NCBI RefSeq assembly: GCF_030704825.1
Contig: NZ_JAUYNX010000033.1
Coordinates: 30,380-94,379, forward strand
Reading direction: 5' to 3'
DNA: 64,000 nt
Source: Brevundimonas sp.
GTDB lineage: Bacteria; Pseudomonadota; Alphaproteobacteria; Caulobacterales; Caulobacteraceae
The notes below the pieces were generated by a model that had not been told where the DNA came from, made no database searches, and saw only the letters and a program-made list of their open reading frames with translations. Positions 1 to 8,957 of the stretch are shown here, one piece after another. Within the stretch, counting starts at the first letter, position 1. The number at the start of each line of letters is the position of its first letter. The position numbers and the translations under genes are program-made.

Positions 1-546
1 GATCCCCGCTTCCATCACCATGGCGAGGCGGATCAGCCCGCCTATGAGAACGGCGGCCTGTTCGCGCGGCTGGTGGCGGGCGAGGCCTATGGCGCGAAAG
101 CGGCCGTGCCGGTGTCGTCGCCGCTGTTCTACGTCCACTGGGAGCTGGCCGAGGGGGTGCGCACCGCGCCCCCGCCGGGCAAGGGGGCCGGCGGCTATTC
201 CGAACGCGCCCTGTATGTGGCGAAGGGCGAGATCGAGGTCGGCGACCGCGTCTTCCACGAAGGCCAGATGATCGTGCTGGAGCCCACGGCCGAGCCGACC
301 ATCAAGGCGCTGAAGCCGTCGACGGTCATGGTGCTGGGCGGCGAGCCGGTCGGGCCGCGCATCATCTGGTGGAATTTCGTCCACTCCAAACAGGAGCGGA
401 TCGATCAGGCCAAGGCTGACTGGAAGGCGGGACGTATGAGCCTGCCCAGCGAGGACTCGGTCGAATTCATCCCTCTGCCCGACGTGCCCTCGACGCCGGA
501 GCCGGCCCCGGCCGCGGTCAGACCGGAGCCGACCCATCCGGTCTAG
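1..546 (+). CDS. Pirin family protein, C-terminal part (5' end outside window)
   Basis: The frame is open from base 1 and ends in TAG at 544-546, leaving about 181 codons; the start lies upstream of the window. The visible part begins in the second cupin half of a pirin: an AGEAYG segment typical of that half, then a jelly-roll with a GEIEVGDRVF turn, and a tail close to the family pattern (GPRIIWWNFVHS). Pirins are Fe-dependent cupins; bacterial members include quercetin dioxygenases and redox regulators. The metal ligands lie in the missing N-terminal half, so activity cannot be judged. The proline- and alanine-rich last 20 residues look like a disordered tail. The next gene is convergent. 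Confidence 0.85.
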   Translation, partial: DPRFHHHGEADQPAYENGGLFARLVAGEAYGAKAAVPVSSPLFYVHWELAEGVRTAPPPGKGAGGYSERALYVAKGEIEVGDRVFHEGQMIVLEPTAEPTIKALKPSTVMVLGGEPVGPRIIWWNFVHSKQERIDQAKADWKAGRMSLPSEDSVEFIPLPDVPSTPEPAPAAVRPEPTHPV

Positions 547-584
547 GACGGGTCGCGGACGGATTTCGCCATCCAGGGCGAGCG

Positions 585-2144
585 TCAGGACACCGCGGCC
601 ATCTCGTACATGAAGTCGACGAAGCCCAGAGTGGCCGCCTCGATGCCGGCCACCGCCGGATTGGTCGAATCCACGACCAGATACTCATTGGGCGCATGGG
701 CGCCGCTGCCGTGACCCAGTCCGAACTGGCCGGCCGGCAGACTGACGGGCGCGTCGGTGAAGACGCAGCCGGGCCATGAGCCAGCGAGGCGCGGGTACAG
801 GGTGTTGTGGATGCCGGCGCGGTCATAGACCGCCTGCTGGGCCCGGATGATCCGGGCGTCCCCGGCCGTTTCGGTCGGGTTGTAGCCGCCGGTGAAATTG
901 ATCTCGACGTCCGGGAACCCCCTGGAGTCGAGATGGGCCCGCAACTTGGCCAGGCAGTCCTCGACCGTCTGGTCTGGCACGAGGCGGAAATCCAGCTTGG
1001 CGACGCCGCGCCCGGGCAGAACCGTCTTGCCGCCGGGCCCAGTATAGCCGGAAACCAGTCCCTCGATATTGACCGTGGGCTGCGACGCCAGCCGCACCAG
1101 CGACTCCTCCCACGGGAGGTCGTCGATCCACGCCTTGACCCCCAGGGCGCGCATGGCGTCGGCCTCGTTGCCCGCGGCGGCGGAAGCGGCGATCAGTTCG
1201 CGCTGGCGAGGCGTCAAGTCGCGCACATGCTCGAACCAGCCGTCGATGGCCGCGGTGTTCCCGTCCGCCGTCACTAGCGTCGACAGGGCGGCGACCAGCC
1301 GCCAGGCCGGGGAATCGACATTGGCCTTCTGGCTGGAGTGAATGTCCCCGGCGGGACCGCGTCCCCACCGCTCGCCGGACACCACGAGTTCGCACTCGAT
1401 AATGCCCTTGGCTCCCAGGTTGATCTGGACCGCGCCGGTGGTCGGCGACTGCCAGGCCGTCGGGATGAAGACGCCCTCGCAGCGTCTCAGCGCGGCCAGG
1501 ACATGGGGTCTGGTGACGACCTGACGGAAGTGGGGCGAGCCGATCTCCTCCTCCCCTTCGCAGACCAGCACCAGATTGACCGGCGGCGTCTTTCCAGCGG
1601 CGCGCAGCGCATGCAGGGCGGCGAGGAAATTGGCTTCCGGCCCTTTCTGGTTGATCGCCCCGCGCCCGACGATGACGCGGCCGAAGCCGGGCTTGTCGAC
1701 CAGGGCCGCCTCGAGCGGAGGCGAGGACCATTCAGCCGGGTCGAACTGTTTGACGTCGTACATGAAGTAGACGCCCAAGGTGCGTGGCGCGCCCACGTCC
1801 ATGACGCCGAAGACGCCAGGGTGGCCGTCGGTCGGGACCTTTTCAACGCCGGTGAAGCCGGCGTCGCGCGCCAGGGCCATCATGTAGTCGGCGCCGGCCT
1901 CCATGTCGCGATTCTCGGCCGCGATGGCCGGCCGGCGAATCCATTCCTGGATGCGGGCGATCGAGGCGGCCTTGCCCTCCGCCACGGCCGCCGTGATCGC
2001 GGCCAGGTCGCCTGACCGCGCCAGGGCCGGGCCGGGCCGGAAGACGAAGCCGGCGGCTCCGAGCGCAGCGGCGCCCGTCAGCAAGACGCGGCGGTCAAGC
2101 CTGGTCGTGGCGTCGGTTCCGGGGTTGGCGGCGGTGGGGACCAT
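585..2144 (-). CDS. M20 family metallopeptidase, Tat-exported
   Basis: A 519-residue M20/M28-clan zinc peptidase or amidohydrolase. A Tat-type signal (RRVLLTGAAALG) is followed by an Ala-rich stretch, implying periplasmic location. Family features are the metal-binding region around GRGAINQKG, the catalytic CEGEEEIGSPHF segment, and a dimerisation domain with DFRLVPDQ. A late GHGSGAHAPNEY supplies the last metal ligand. I chose ATG at 2144 because AGGAG lies 9 bases upstream; the TTG at 2153 would abut that same sequence. Related enzymes hydrolyse dipeptides or acylated amino acids; the substrate here is not evident. It is convergent with the pirin gene and has no operon partner. Confidence 0.85.
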   Translation of the reverse strand: MVPTAANPGTDATTRLDRRVLLTGAAALGAAGFVFRPGPALARSGDLAAITAAVAEGKAASIARIQEWIRRPAIAAENRDMEAGADYMMALARDAGFTGVEKVPTDGHPGVFGVMDVGAPRTLGVYFMYDVKQFDPAEWSSPPLEAALVDKPGFGRVIVGRGAINQKGPEANFLAALHALRAAGKTPPVNLVLVCEGEEEIGSPHFRQVVTRPHVLAALRRCEGVFIPTAWQSPTTGAVQINLGAKGIIECELVVSGERWGRGPAGDIHSSQKANVDSPAWRLVAALSTLVTADGNTAAIDGWFEHVRDLTPRQRELIAASAAAGNEADAMRALGVKAWIDDLPWEESLVRLASQPTVNIEGLVSGYTGPGGKTVLPGRGVAKLDFRLVPDQTVEDCLAKLRAHLDSRGFPDVEINFTGGYNPTETAGDARIIRAQQAVYDRAGIHNTLYPRLAGSWPGCVFTDAPVSLPAGQFGLGHGSGAHAPNEYLVVDSTNPAVAGIEAATLGFVDFMYEMAAVS

Positions 2145-2259
2145 GTCGTTCAACTCCTGCGGCTGCGGCTCGACTAGATCGGAGCCGCCCGGCCACGTCC
2201 AGAGCCGGCGGTCGCCGGCATGCCCTTGAACGCGGCGCGCCAGAGCCGATCTTCAGCCC

Positions 2260-3246
2260 ATGACCGCCTTCTCCGTTCTCGACCTGTCGCCCATCGTCGA
2301 GGGCGGCGACGCCCGACGCGCCCTGCTGGAGACCACCGCCTTCGCCCAGGCCGCCGACCGGCTGGGGTTCAGGCGGTTCTGGGTCGCGGAACATCACAAC
2401 ATGCCCGGCATCGCCAGCGCCGCGACGGCGGTGGTGATCGGCCAGATCGCCGGGGCGACGCAGCGCATCCGCGTCGGCTCGGGCGGGGTTATGCTGCCCA
2501 ACCACCCGCCGCTGGTGATCGCCGAGCAGTTCGGCACCCTGGAGGCCCTGTATCCGGGCCGCATCGACCTGGGCCTCGGCCGTGCGCCGGGTACGGACGG
2601 CGAGACGGCCCGCGCCCTGCGCCGCTATTTCGACGCCGCCGACCAATTCCCGCGCGACGTGCTGGAGCTCCAGGCCTTCCTCGACGACCCGGTCCCGGGC
2701 CAGCGCGTCACGGCCTGGCCCGGGGCGGGGGCGAAGGTCCCGATCTGGCTGCTGGGCTCCAGCCTGTTCAGCGCCGAGCTGGCGGCGCAGCTGGGCCTGC
2801 CCTTCGCCTTCGCCAGCCACTTCGCGCCGGAACTGCTGATGCAGGCGCTGCAGACGTATCGCGCCGGATTCCGGCCTTCGAAGGCGCTGGCCGAGCCGTA
2901 TGCGATGGCCGCGATCAATGTGTTCGCCGCGGAGAGCGATGCGGCGGCGGAGCGGCTGTCGACCTCCATGCAGCAGGCCTTCGCCGCCGTGGTGACCGGC
3001 AAGCCGGGGCGGGTGAAGCCGCCGGTCGACGACATCACGGCCGTGCTGGACGCGCGCCAGCTGGCGGCGGTGCGGAGCCGGCTGGCCTGGGCGGCCATCG
3101 GCGGACGCGAGACCGTGCGTGAGAAACTGGCCGCCTTCGTCGATCAAACCGGGGTAGACGAGGTCATGGTCACCGGCATGGTGTTCCACATCGACGACCG
3201 CATCCGCAGCCTCGAGATCACGGCCGAGGCGATCGCGGGCCTCTAG
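2260..3246 (+). CDS. LLM class flavin-dependent oxidoreductase
   Basis: A 328-residue TIM-barrel protein of the bacterial luciferase-like family, close to the MsnO8/YhbW subgroup. The N-terminus [12 protein letters not shown], the [15 protein letters not shown] segment, the [12 protein letters not shown] strand and the [13 protein letters not shown] segment are hallmark flavin-binding and family motifs. Members use reduced FMN with O2, or F420, to oxidise small substrates; alphaproteobacterial members are usually FMN-type monooxygenases of unknown substrate. No clear Shine-Dalgarno sequence precedes the ATG, so the exact start is less certain. It is divergent from the M20 peptidase across about 115 bases. 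Confidence 0.85.
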   Translation: MTAFSVLDLSPIVEGGDARRALLETTAFAQAADRLGFRRFWVAEHHNMPGIASAATAVVIGQIAGATQRIRVGSGGVMLPNHPPLVIAEQFGTLEALYPGRIDLGLGRAPGTDGETARALRRYFDAADQFPRDVLELQAFLDDPVPGQRVTAWPGAGAKVPIWLLGSSLFSAELAAQLGLPFAFASHFAPELLMQALQTYRAGFRPSKALAEPYAMAAINVFAAESDAAAERLSTSMQQAFAAVVTGKPGRVKPPVDDITAVLDARQLAAVRSRLAWAAIGGRETVREKLAAFVDQTGVDEVMVTGMVFHIDDRIRSLEITAEAIAGL

Positions 3247-3282
3247 GCCACCCCGGGCCAAATCCAGGGTCCGATCACCAGT

Positions 3283-3597
3283 CTATGTTCCAAGCTGGAT
3301 CAGGTCACGACTTATTGCAGCGCCTGTGCTGGCATCCACAATGTGGTACGACTTCAATACGCCGATCAACTCAACAGACACTATTTTCAAGGCCAGTTGG
3401 ACAGCCTGAATTGGAGTCGATCCAAATATCGATACAGGGTCTCTATCTATTCCACATATCTGGTATCGACACTCGTACGCATTGCCATCCACGACTCTCG
3501 GCGGAAATATTACAACAGAGATGTTTCTTGGCTCGCCACCCGCAATCGGCGTGATTAATAGAGAGTATTCGATAGAGGCACTATCCATAGAAGTCAT
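3283..3597 (-). CDS. Small hypothetical protein (104 aa)
   Basis: The product is not recognised. It has 104 residues, acidic to neutral, with alternating hydrophobic segments (IEYSLLITPI, ISVVIFPPR, AVQLALKIVSVEL) suggesting a compact cytosolic alpha/beta fold; no signal peptide or membrane helix is seen. The ATG at 3597 overlaps the 3' end of the upstream 97-codon gene by 17 bases in another frame, so the two are probably cotranscribed and translationally coupled. Base composition is clearly more AT-rich than both flanks, and codon use is unlike the neighbours, pointing to acquired DNA. A cytosolic small protein coupled to a secreted Cys-rich one could be an immunity/effector-type pair, but nothing in the sequence proves that. 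Confidence 0.55.
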   Translation of the reverse strand: MTSMDSASIEYSLLITPIAGGEPRNISVVIFPPRVVDGNAYECRYQICGIDRDPVSIFGSTPIQAVQLALKIVSVELIGVLKSYHIVDASTGAAISRDLIQLGT

Positions 3598-3874
3598 TTA
3601 TGCAGCCGGCCAGATCATCCGACAACGCTGCCCAGCAAAGGGCTCTTCCTATCGGGTCAGGGATGACATTGCAGAATACGGTTTGGAGGTAGTAACTTCT
3701 CAGGCAAGCATCCTTGCAGCGTCCAATCTCATCAAACGCCGGAGCTGGGCATTCTCCGACGCACTGGGTGGCGGTGGCTGCCAGCGCGCCACTGCATGGC
3801 AAACTGGCCCAGCTCGAGAGTCCGATAGCACACGATAGAGCAACCGCGGTGAATGTTGCCGCCAGCTTCTTCAT
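3581..3874 (-). CDS. Small secreted Cys-rich hypothetical protein (97 aa)
   Basis: The product is not recognised. It has 97 residues with a clear Sec signal peptide (MKKLAATFTAVALSCAIGL) and a mature part carrying about seven cysteines (CVGECPAP, CKDAC, FCNVIP, LCWA, GCIND), which suggests a disulfide-bonded periplasmic or extracellular domain. A strong ribosome site (GAGAGGGGCG) lies just upstream of the ATG. Downstream, it overlaps the 104-codon gene by 17 bases. Composition is more AT-rich than the surrounding chromosome. Short length and lack of recognisable family keep the functional call open; the signal peptide, RBS and overlap support it being a real gene. Confidence 0.6.
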   Translation of the reverse strand: MKKLAATFTAVALSCAIGLSSWASLPCSGALAATATQCVGECPAPAFDEIGRCKDACLRSYYLQTVFCNVIPDPIGRALCWAALSDDLAGCINDFYG

Positions 3875-3930
3875 CGCCCCTCTCCGGCCGATTACCTATG
3901 GTTGCTTCATACATTTGCACAACCATGAAG

Positions 3931-4935
3931 TCAATAACGTGAGTTCGGCAAGCCCCCCCCGCTTGTGGCGTCGGCATGCGTGCCCTTCAGAAACTCCAGC
4001 AGCAGCCGGTTCACCTCGTCCGCCCGCTCCTGCTGAATCCAGTGGCCGGCGCCCCGAACCACGACCTGCATCCTCAGATCGGGCGCCTGGTCCTTCAGCC
4101 CCGCCTCATGCTGACCCGAATAGTGCCGGACCGGATCGCGCTCGCCGACCACGAAGGCGGCGGGGACCCGGATGCGGGCGTCCTGAAGGTGGGCGGTCAG
4201 CGACCAGTTGCGGTCGAGGTTGCGGTACCAGTCGAGCGGTCCCTTGAAGCCGCCGGCCGCAAAAGCCTCGACGTACTCCCCGAAATGTTCGGGGCTCATC
4301 CATGGCGGCAGGGTCGCGTCGTCCGGCACGGTCGAGATGAAGCTCTGGCCCTCGGGGATGAAGCCGGTCGACTGGCGGCCGTCCGGCGTGGCGCCGTCGT
4401 AGGCGTAGAACATCTTGCGCAGGGCCATAGCGGGATCGGCGTCGAAGACGTCGTGGGCGTCGCCGGCCTGGAAGCGGCTGATGTAGAGGTCGCCCAGCCC
4501 CAGCCGTTTCGAGATCGCCGCCATGGCCGCCGTCGGCGGCCCCTTGGGCCGGCGTGGCTGGAACGGCACCGACAGGCCGAAGACGGCGCGGAAGACGTCC
4601 GGCCGGGTCAGGGCGCAATGCCAGGCCACCGGCGCGCCCCAGTCATGCCCGACCACCACGCAGGACGTTTCGCCCAGGGCCCGGACCAGATCGACCATGT
4701 CGCCGACCAGATGCAGGATGGAATAGTCCGCGGCGTCGCCCGGCTTGTCGGTCCCGCCATAGCCGCGCATGTCCGGGGCGACGGCGTGGAAGCCTGAGTC
4801 GGCCAGGGCCTGCACCTGGGACCGCCAGCTGATCCCGAGTTCGGGGAAGCCGTGGATCAGCAGGACCAGCGGGCCGGTTCCGGCCTCGAGGATGTGCTGG
4901 GCCAGGCCGTCTGTCTGAATGTGGCGCGACTGCAT
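3931..4935 (-). CDS. Alpha/beta hydrolase, epoxide hydrolase-like
   Basis: A 334-residue soluble alpha/beta-hydrolase. The oxyanion region is LLIHGFPELG, the nucleophile elbow is GHDWGAPVAWH (Asp nucleophile, as in epoxide hydrolases and haloalkane dehalogenases), and the late catalytic His sits in GAGHWIQQE. The cap domain contains the YAYDGATP and RNLDRNW regions usual for soluble epoxide hydrolases. The longer open frame to 5040 runs into the neighbouring lipoprotein gene, so I place the start at ATG 4935, giving a family-typical N-terminus (MQSRHIQTDG). It begins 5 bases after the stop of the upstream lipoprotein gene, so the two are probably one transcript. The substrate is unknown. Confidence 0.85.
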   Translation of the reverse strand: MQSRHIQTDGLAQHILEAGTGPLVLLIHGFPELGISWRSQVQALADSGFHAVAPDMRGYGGTDKPGDAADYSILHLVGDMVDLVRALGETSCVVVGHDWGAPVAWHCALTRPDVFRAVFGLSVPFQPRRPKGPPTAAMAAISKRLGLGDLYISRFQAGDAHDVFDADPAMALRKMFYAYDGATPDGRQSTGFIPEGQSFISTVPDDATLPPWMSPEHFGEYVEAFAAGGFKGPLDWYRNLDRNWSLTAHLQDARIRVPAAFVVGERDPVRHYSGQHEAGLKDQAPDLRMQVVVRGAGHWIQQERADEVNRLLLEFLKGTHADATSGGGLPNSRY

Positions 4936-4940
4936 GGCGA

Positions 4941-5759
4941 TCAATTGACCATCAGGATCAGCGTCTCGACGCCGGCGCGGGTCGGGCGGAACGGCTGGTC
5001 GGGAGCCGGCGCCGGACCGGTCATCCGCGCCTCGTCCCATGTATAGCCCCCCTCTCCGCTGTCGAAGAGCGCGATGACGCAGAGCTCGTCCGCGCCGTCT
5101 CCGGGGATGGGATTGCAGTTGGCGGCGCCCGTCAGTTCACGGTTCGCGACGACGGTCGAAAGCCGACCGCAGGTCTCGCCGCAGTCGATCCGCCCGGCGG
5201 CGATCGCTGCAGGAAGGTCGGCGAGTCCCTGGACGACGGGGACCAGATCGACGGCCTGGTCCTCCTGTACGAACCACGCTTGCGGGTGGGATCGAGACCA
5301 GTTCGCGCAGGCCGCGCGGCTGTCGGCGACCCGTCGGTCGAACGCGGGGTCCGATCCCTCCACGACCCGGACGTCGCCCAGAACGATCCGTCCCGGCGGC
5401 CTCTCGATGTCCTCGATGTCGCGTCCGTCCTGCGTCATCACCAGCCGCCGCAGGCGAACCGAGCACAGGCCTTCATACAGACGTCCATCGATGAGCGGTC
5501 GGGCGCGGCGTTCCGGAAAGGTGACCCATCCGGGGCCGTGGCGGCGGTCGCCGTTCAGCCGCATCCGGTCGACGGCCAGGTCGCGCGTGTCCGGGCCCAG
5601 CAGGAGGCGGGCCACCTCCGCCCCGCCCAGCGCCTGCATCGTCCGGGCTGACAGGGGCAGGCGCCGGCCCAGAGGCGGAACGCCGTCATCCTCCTGCTCG
5701 GTCGCGCAACCGGCCACGAGGCTCGCGGCGAGCGCCAGGATCAGAATGTGGAACCGCAT
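4941..5759 (-). CDS. Hypothetical lipoprotein (272 aa)
   Basis: The function is not recognised. A typical lipoprotein signal (LILALAASLVAGC) places Cys18 as the lipidated residue, so the mature protein is membrane-anchored in the periplasm. The mature part contains a repeated-looking beta-rich segment and at least six further cysteines, several in pairs (EGLCSVRL, CANW, CGETCGR, ANCNPIPG, LCVIALF), suggesting disulfides. A C-terminal YTWDEARMTG-type tail follows. It lies 5 bases upstream of the alpha/beta hydrolase on the same strand and follows engB with a 55-base gap. No catalytic motif was found, so the role is left open. Confidence 0.7.
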   Translation of the reverse strand: MRFHILILALAASLVAGCATEQEDDGVPPLGRRLPLSARTMQALGGAEVARLLLGPDTRDLAVDRMRLNGDRRHGPGWVTFPERRARPLIDGRLYEGLCSVRLRRLVMTQDGRDIEDIERPPGRIVLGDVRVVEGSDPAFDRRVADSRAACANWSRSHPQAWFVQEDQAVDLVPVVQGLADLPAAIAAGRIDCGETCGRLSTVVANRELTGAANCNPIPGDGADELCVIALFDSGEGGYTWDEARMTGPAPAPDQPFRPTRAGVETLILMVN

Positions 5760-5814
5760 CCGCGCCCCTCCCGATCCGGGAGGGGACCACCGGGACGGAT
5801 GGTTGGCAAGCGCC

Positions 5815-6456
5815 CTAAAGCGTCACGCCCGTGGTGCGCATGATCTCGGCGCGGAGCTCGGGCATGCCGTCGCCCTTTTCGGCCGAGGTGACGATCACGG
5901 CCGGATAGGCGGCGCCGCGCTTGGACACGCCCTTGAGCGTCTCGGCCTGGACCTTCTCCGCCTCGCCCTTCTTGAGCTTGTCGGCCTTGGTCAGGATGAT
6001 CTGGTAGCTGACGGCGGCCAGGTCGAGCGCGTCCAGGGCCTCGTCGTCGACCTTCTTCAGGCCGTGGCGGGCGTCAATCAGCAGATAGACGCGCTTCAGG
6101 GTGACGCGCCCGCGCAGATAGTCGCGGCCCAGGTCCTGGAATTTCTTCACGGTCGATTTCGAGGCCTTGGCCCAGCCGTAGCCGGGCAGGTCGACCAGCC
6201 GCATCCTGCCGTCCAGGTCGAAGAAATTGACCTCGCGCGTCCGGCCCGGCTCGTTCGAGGCCCGGGCCAGCTTGTGCATGCCGACCAGGCCGTTGATCAG
6301 GCTGGACTTGCCCACGTTCGACCGGCCCGCGAAGGCGACCTCGGGGAGATCCGGATCAGGCAGCTGCTCGATCTTCGCGCAGCCCATGACGAAGGTCGCC
6401 GGGCGCGCGAACAGGATGCGGGCCTGCTCCAGTTCTTCCTCGGTGAAATCGTCCAA
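5815..6456 (-). CDS. engB: Ribosome biogenesis GTP-binding protein EngB (YihA/YsxC)
   Basis: A 213-residue TRAFAC GTPase. G1 is [15 protein letters not shown]2/Thr lies in the GRTREVNFF segment, G3 is DLPGYGWAK, and G4 is LTKADKL, all in EngB order and spacing. EngB binds the assembling large ribosomal subunit. The start is a TTG at 6456, separated by one base from the yidC stop; no ATG or GTG in frame would keep the N-terminus, and GAAGG-type sequence lies just upstream inside yidC. Gene order rpmH-rnpA-yidC-engB is a widespread alphaproteobacterial housekeeping block. Expression is probably coupled to yidC translation. Confidence 0.95.
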   Translation of the reverse strand: MDDFTEEELEQARILFARPATFVMGCAKIEQLPDPDLPEVAFAGRSNVGKSSLINGLVGMHKLARASNEPGRTREVNFFDLDGRMRLVDLPGYGWAKASKSTVKKFQDLGRDYLRGRVTLKRVYLLIDARHGLKKVDDEALDALDLAAVSYQIILTKADKLKKGEAEKVQAETLKGVSKRGAAYPAVIVTSAEKGDGMPELRAEIMRTTGVTL

Positions 6457-6457
6457 C

Positions 6458-8272
6458 TCAGGCCTTCACCTTCTTCAGCCGCGCGATGAAGGTGTCGATC
6501 GGGTTCTCGGCCTTGAAGCGGTGCATGATGATGTACTGCTGGAAGATGGTCAGCACGTTCGACCAGCCCCAGTAGATCAGCAGGCCGGCCGGGAACCCGG
6601 CCATGATGAAGGTGAAGATCACCGGCATGAACTGGAAGATGCGGCGCTGCATCGGATCCGGGGCCGGCGGGCTCATCGCCATCTGCAGCCACATGGTGAG
6701 GCCGTAGATGATGGCCAGCACGCTGAGGCCTAGCGTGAATCCGCCCGCGCCGCCGGCGAGGAAGCCGCCGATCAGGGGCGCCGAGGCCGGGTCCCACGGG
6801 ATCAGGCCGAACAGGGTCCAGATGTTGGTCGGGTCCGGCGCCGACAGGTCCTGCAGCCAGCCGAAGAAGGGCTGGTGCCGCATCTCGATGGTGACCGACA
6901 GCATCTTGTAGACGGCGTAGAAGACCGGGATCTGCAGCAGCAGCGGCAGGCAGCCCGCCAGAGGATTGATCTTTTCCTTCTGGTACAGCGCCATCAGCTC
7001 CTGCTGCTGTTTGGGCGCGTCGTCGGGGAATTTCTTCTTGATCTCCTCCATCTTGGGCTGGAGGGTCCGCATCTTCGACATGCTCTCGTAGCTCTTGTTG
7101 GCGAGCGGGAACATGATCAGGCGGACGGTCAGGGTCAGGGCCAGGATGGCGAGGCCGAAATTGCCCAGGATGCCGTAGAAGAATTCGATGACCAGGAAGA
7201 TCGGCCGGGTCAGGAAGAACAGGAAGCCCCAGTCGATCGCATAGATGAAGCGCGGCAGGTCGAGCGACCGCTCATAGCCGGCCAGGATCTCGTTGCGCTT
7301 GGCCCCGGCGAACAGACGCTGGGTCTCGGTGATCTGGCGGCCCGGAGCGATGGTGCGGGCCTCGCCGATCATGGTGGCCGAGTGAACGTCCCCATGCGTG
7401 GCGTCGGTGACCCGGAAAACCGCCTCGATCTTCTCGTCCTGCGGCGGAATCAGCGCGGCCAGCCAGTATTTGTCGGTGATGCCCATCCAGCCGCCAGTCG
7501 ACTCATGCTCCTGCACCGGCTTCTTGGCCCAGGCGCTGTATTTGAGCTGCTCGGTCGAATAGGAGCCGTCGGCGCCGAAGGTGCCGATGCCGCCCTCGTG
7601 CAGAATCTGGTTGCGGCCGAGGTCGTCGGGGACGCCCTGGCGTTCGACCTTGGCGCCCGGCGCGATGGTCACGGGCTGGGCTCCGAAATTGGCGACGGTG
7701 TCGGCGACGGTGAACAGATACTGGTCGTCGATCGAGATGCGGCGGGTGAAGCGCAGGCCGGCGCCGTTGTCCCAGGTCAGGGTCACGGGAGTCGTCGGCG
7801 TCAGGGTGGAGCCTTCTGTCAGGCGCCAGGGCGTGTCGGCCCCGGGCACCCCGCCCGTCACATTGGGGCCGCTCCAGCCGAACTGGGCGTAGTAGGCGTG
7901 ACGCATGCCCGCGGGACGGAACAGTTCAACCGGCGGGGAGTCATCGTCGAGGGTTTCGCGATAGCGGGTCAGGAACAGGTCGTCGATCCGGGCTCCGGTC
8001 AGCGACAGCGACCCTCTGAGCGTCGGCGTCTCGATCGGCACCCGCAGGGTCCCGCCGGCGCCGAGCGCCGTGCGACGGTCCGTGGTGAAGACCGGAGGGC
8101 TGGACGAGGATGAGGTCGCCGGTCCTTCCTCGGTGCTTTCGGCGGCGGCCTGCTGGGCGGCCTTGCGGCGTTCCGCCTGCGGCTCCATCACGAAGAAGGT
8201 GTAGGCGAGCAACATGAGGCCGGCGATCACGACGAAGATGATCGTGTTTCGGCTGTTGTCTTGAGGAGGCAT
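6458..8272 (-). CDS. yidC: Membrane protein insertase YidC
   Basis: A 604-residue inner-membrane insertase that works with or without SecYEG. The N-terminal membrane anchor ([19 protein letters not shown]) is followed by a large periplasmic beta-sandwich domain typical of Gram-negative YidC. The conserved C-terminal 60KD_IMP core holds the remaining membrane segments, including the [19 protein letters not shown] region. The conserved Arg of the hydrophilic groove falls in [16 protein letters not shown]. The C-terminal tail is lysine-rich, as expected. It is the third gene of the rpmH operon, 5 bases after rnpA, with no yidD between them. Confidence 0.97.
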   Translation of the reverse strand: MPPQDNSRNTIIFVVIAGLMLLAYTFFVMEPQAERRKAAQQAAAESTEEGPATSSSSSPPVFTTDRRTALGAGGTLRVPIETPTLRGSLSLTGARIDDLFLTRYRETLDDDSPPVELFRPAGMRHAYYAQFGWSGPNVTGGVPGADTPWRLTEGSTLTPTTPVTLTWDNGAGLRFTRRISIDDQYLFTVADTVANFGAQPVTIAPGAKVERQGVPDDLGRNQILHEGGIGTFGADGSYSTEQLKYSAWAKKPVQEHESTGGWMGITDKYWLAALIPPQDEKIEAVFRVTDATHGDVHSATMIGEARTIAPGRQITETQRLFAGAKRNEILAGYERSLDLPRFIYAIDWGFLFFLTRPIFLVIEFFYGILGNFGLAILALTLTVRLIMFPLANKSYESMSKMRTLQPKMEEIKKKFPDDAPKQQQELMALYQKEKINPLAGCLPLLLQIPVFYAVYKMLSVTIEMRHQPFFGWLQDLSAPDPTNIWTLFGLIPWDPASAPLIGGFLAGGAGGFTLGLSVLAIIYGLTMWLQMAMSPPAPDPMQRRIFQFMPVIFTFIMAGFPAGLLIYWGWSNVLTIFQQYIIMHRFKAENPIDTFIARLKKVKA

Positions 8273-8277
8273 GGAGA

Positions 8278-8679
8278 TCAGGAATCCTGGCCGGCGGTTG
8301 CGGGCGTCGTGGGCGCAGACTTGGGCGCCGGCCGCGGGGTCGCGAGCCTTGTAAGCGCCGATTTCACATCGTCAAGCAAACGGTCCCACGGGCGGTCCGC
8401 CGTGCCCATGCGGGCGATGAAGACATAGTCGCTGCCCGGGACCGCCAGAACGGGGGCCAGGGCCCTGGCCGCCTCCCTGAGACGGCGCTTGGCGCGGTTG
8501 CGGATGACGGCGTTGCCGACCTTGCGCGTGGCGGTGAAACCCAGCCGGACCGCGGCGACGCCGTCCCGCCGGTCCAGCCGCTGCACGACCACGGCGCCGC
8601 GGGCCTCAGAAACGCCCTTCGCGGCCGCCAGGAACTGGGGCCGCGAAGTCAGACGTTCGATTTTGAAAGGGTCGCTCAT
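8278..8679 (-). CDS. rnpA: Ribonuclease P protein component
   Basis: A 133-residue basic protein, the protein subunit of RNase P that aids cleavage of 5' leaders from pre-tRNAs. The RNR signature is clear ([18 protein letters not shown]), and the N-terminal [11 protein letters not shown] strand and the central YVFIARMGT match the family. The Pro/Ala/Thr-rich C-terminal extension after the core is a little longer than in enterobacteria. It lies 25 bases after rpmH and 5 bases before yidC on the same strand, so it is read from the rpmH promoter. Confidence 0.95.
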   Translation of the reverse strand: MSDPFKIERLTSRPQFLAAAKGVSEARGAVVVQRLDRRDGVAAVRLGFTATRKVGNAVIRNRAKRRLREAARALAPVLAVPGSDYVFIARMGTADRPWDRLLDDVKSALTRLATPRPAPKSAPTTPATAGQDS

Positions 8680-8704
8680 GCGCCCGGACCCGGGCGCCGG
8701 ACGA

Positions 8705-8839
8705 TCAGGCCGTCAGGCGCTTGCGGCCCTTGGCGCGACGCCGCGCGACGATCTTCTGTCCGTTCTTGGTGGCCATCCGCGAACGGAAGCCGTGACGGCG
8801 CTTGCGCACGAGTCGCGACGGCTGATAGGTCCGCTTCAC
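8705..8839 (-). CDS. rpmH: 50S ribosomal protein L34
   Basis: A 44-residue, highly basic protein beginning [17 protein letters not shown] and ending GRKRLTA, an unmistakable L34. The start is GTG at 8839, with AGGAG at 8846-8850 six bases upstream. L34 is a small component of the large ribosomal subunit. It is the first gene of the leftward rpmH-rnpA-yidC-engB block and has its own promoter at 8902-8930. Confidence 0.97.
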   Translation of the reverse strand: MKRTYQPSRLVRKRRHGFRSRMATKNGQKIVARRRAKGRKRLTA

Positions 8840-8901
8840 GGTCGGCTCCTGGGACTGAATACAAAAAGGCGGCGGAAGGCGTCCGTCGCGGGAAGGGCGG
8901 G

Positions 8902-8930
8902 CGTATAAGCGGCGGGGCCCGCGGTGTCAA
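8902..8930 (-). promoter_or_regulatory. Sigma-70-type promoter of the rpmH operon
   Basis: On the minus strand, TTGACA (8925-8930) is separated by 17 bases from TATACG (8902-8907). The predicted transcript starts near 8895, about 55 bases before the rpmH GTG. The -35 element is a perfect match, and the position suits a strong housekeeping promoter. Confidence 0.75.
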
Positions 8931-8957
8931 CGCCGACGGCCCCTCCGCGGAGAGACA

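Noticed and set aside
8278..8279. Missing yidD between rnpA and yidC
   Set aside because: The gap is 5 bases, so yidD is simply absent; this varies among alphaproteobacteria and is not remarkable.
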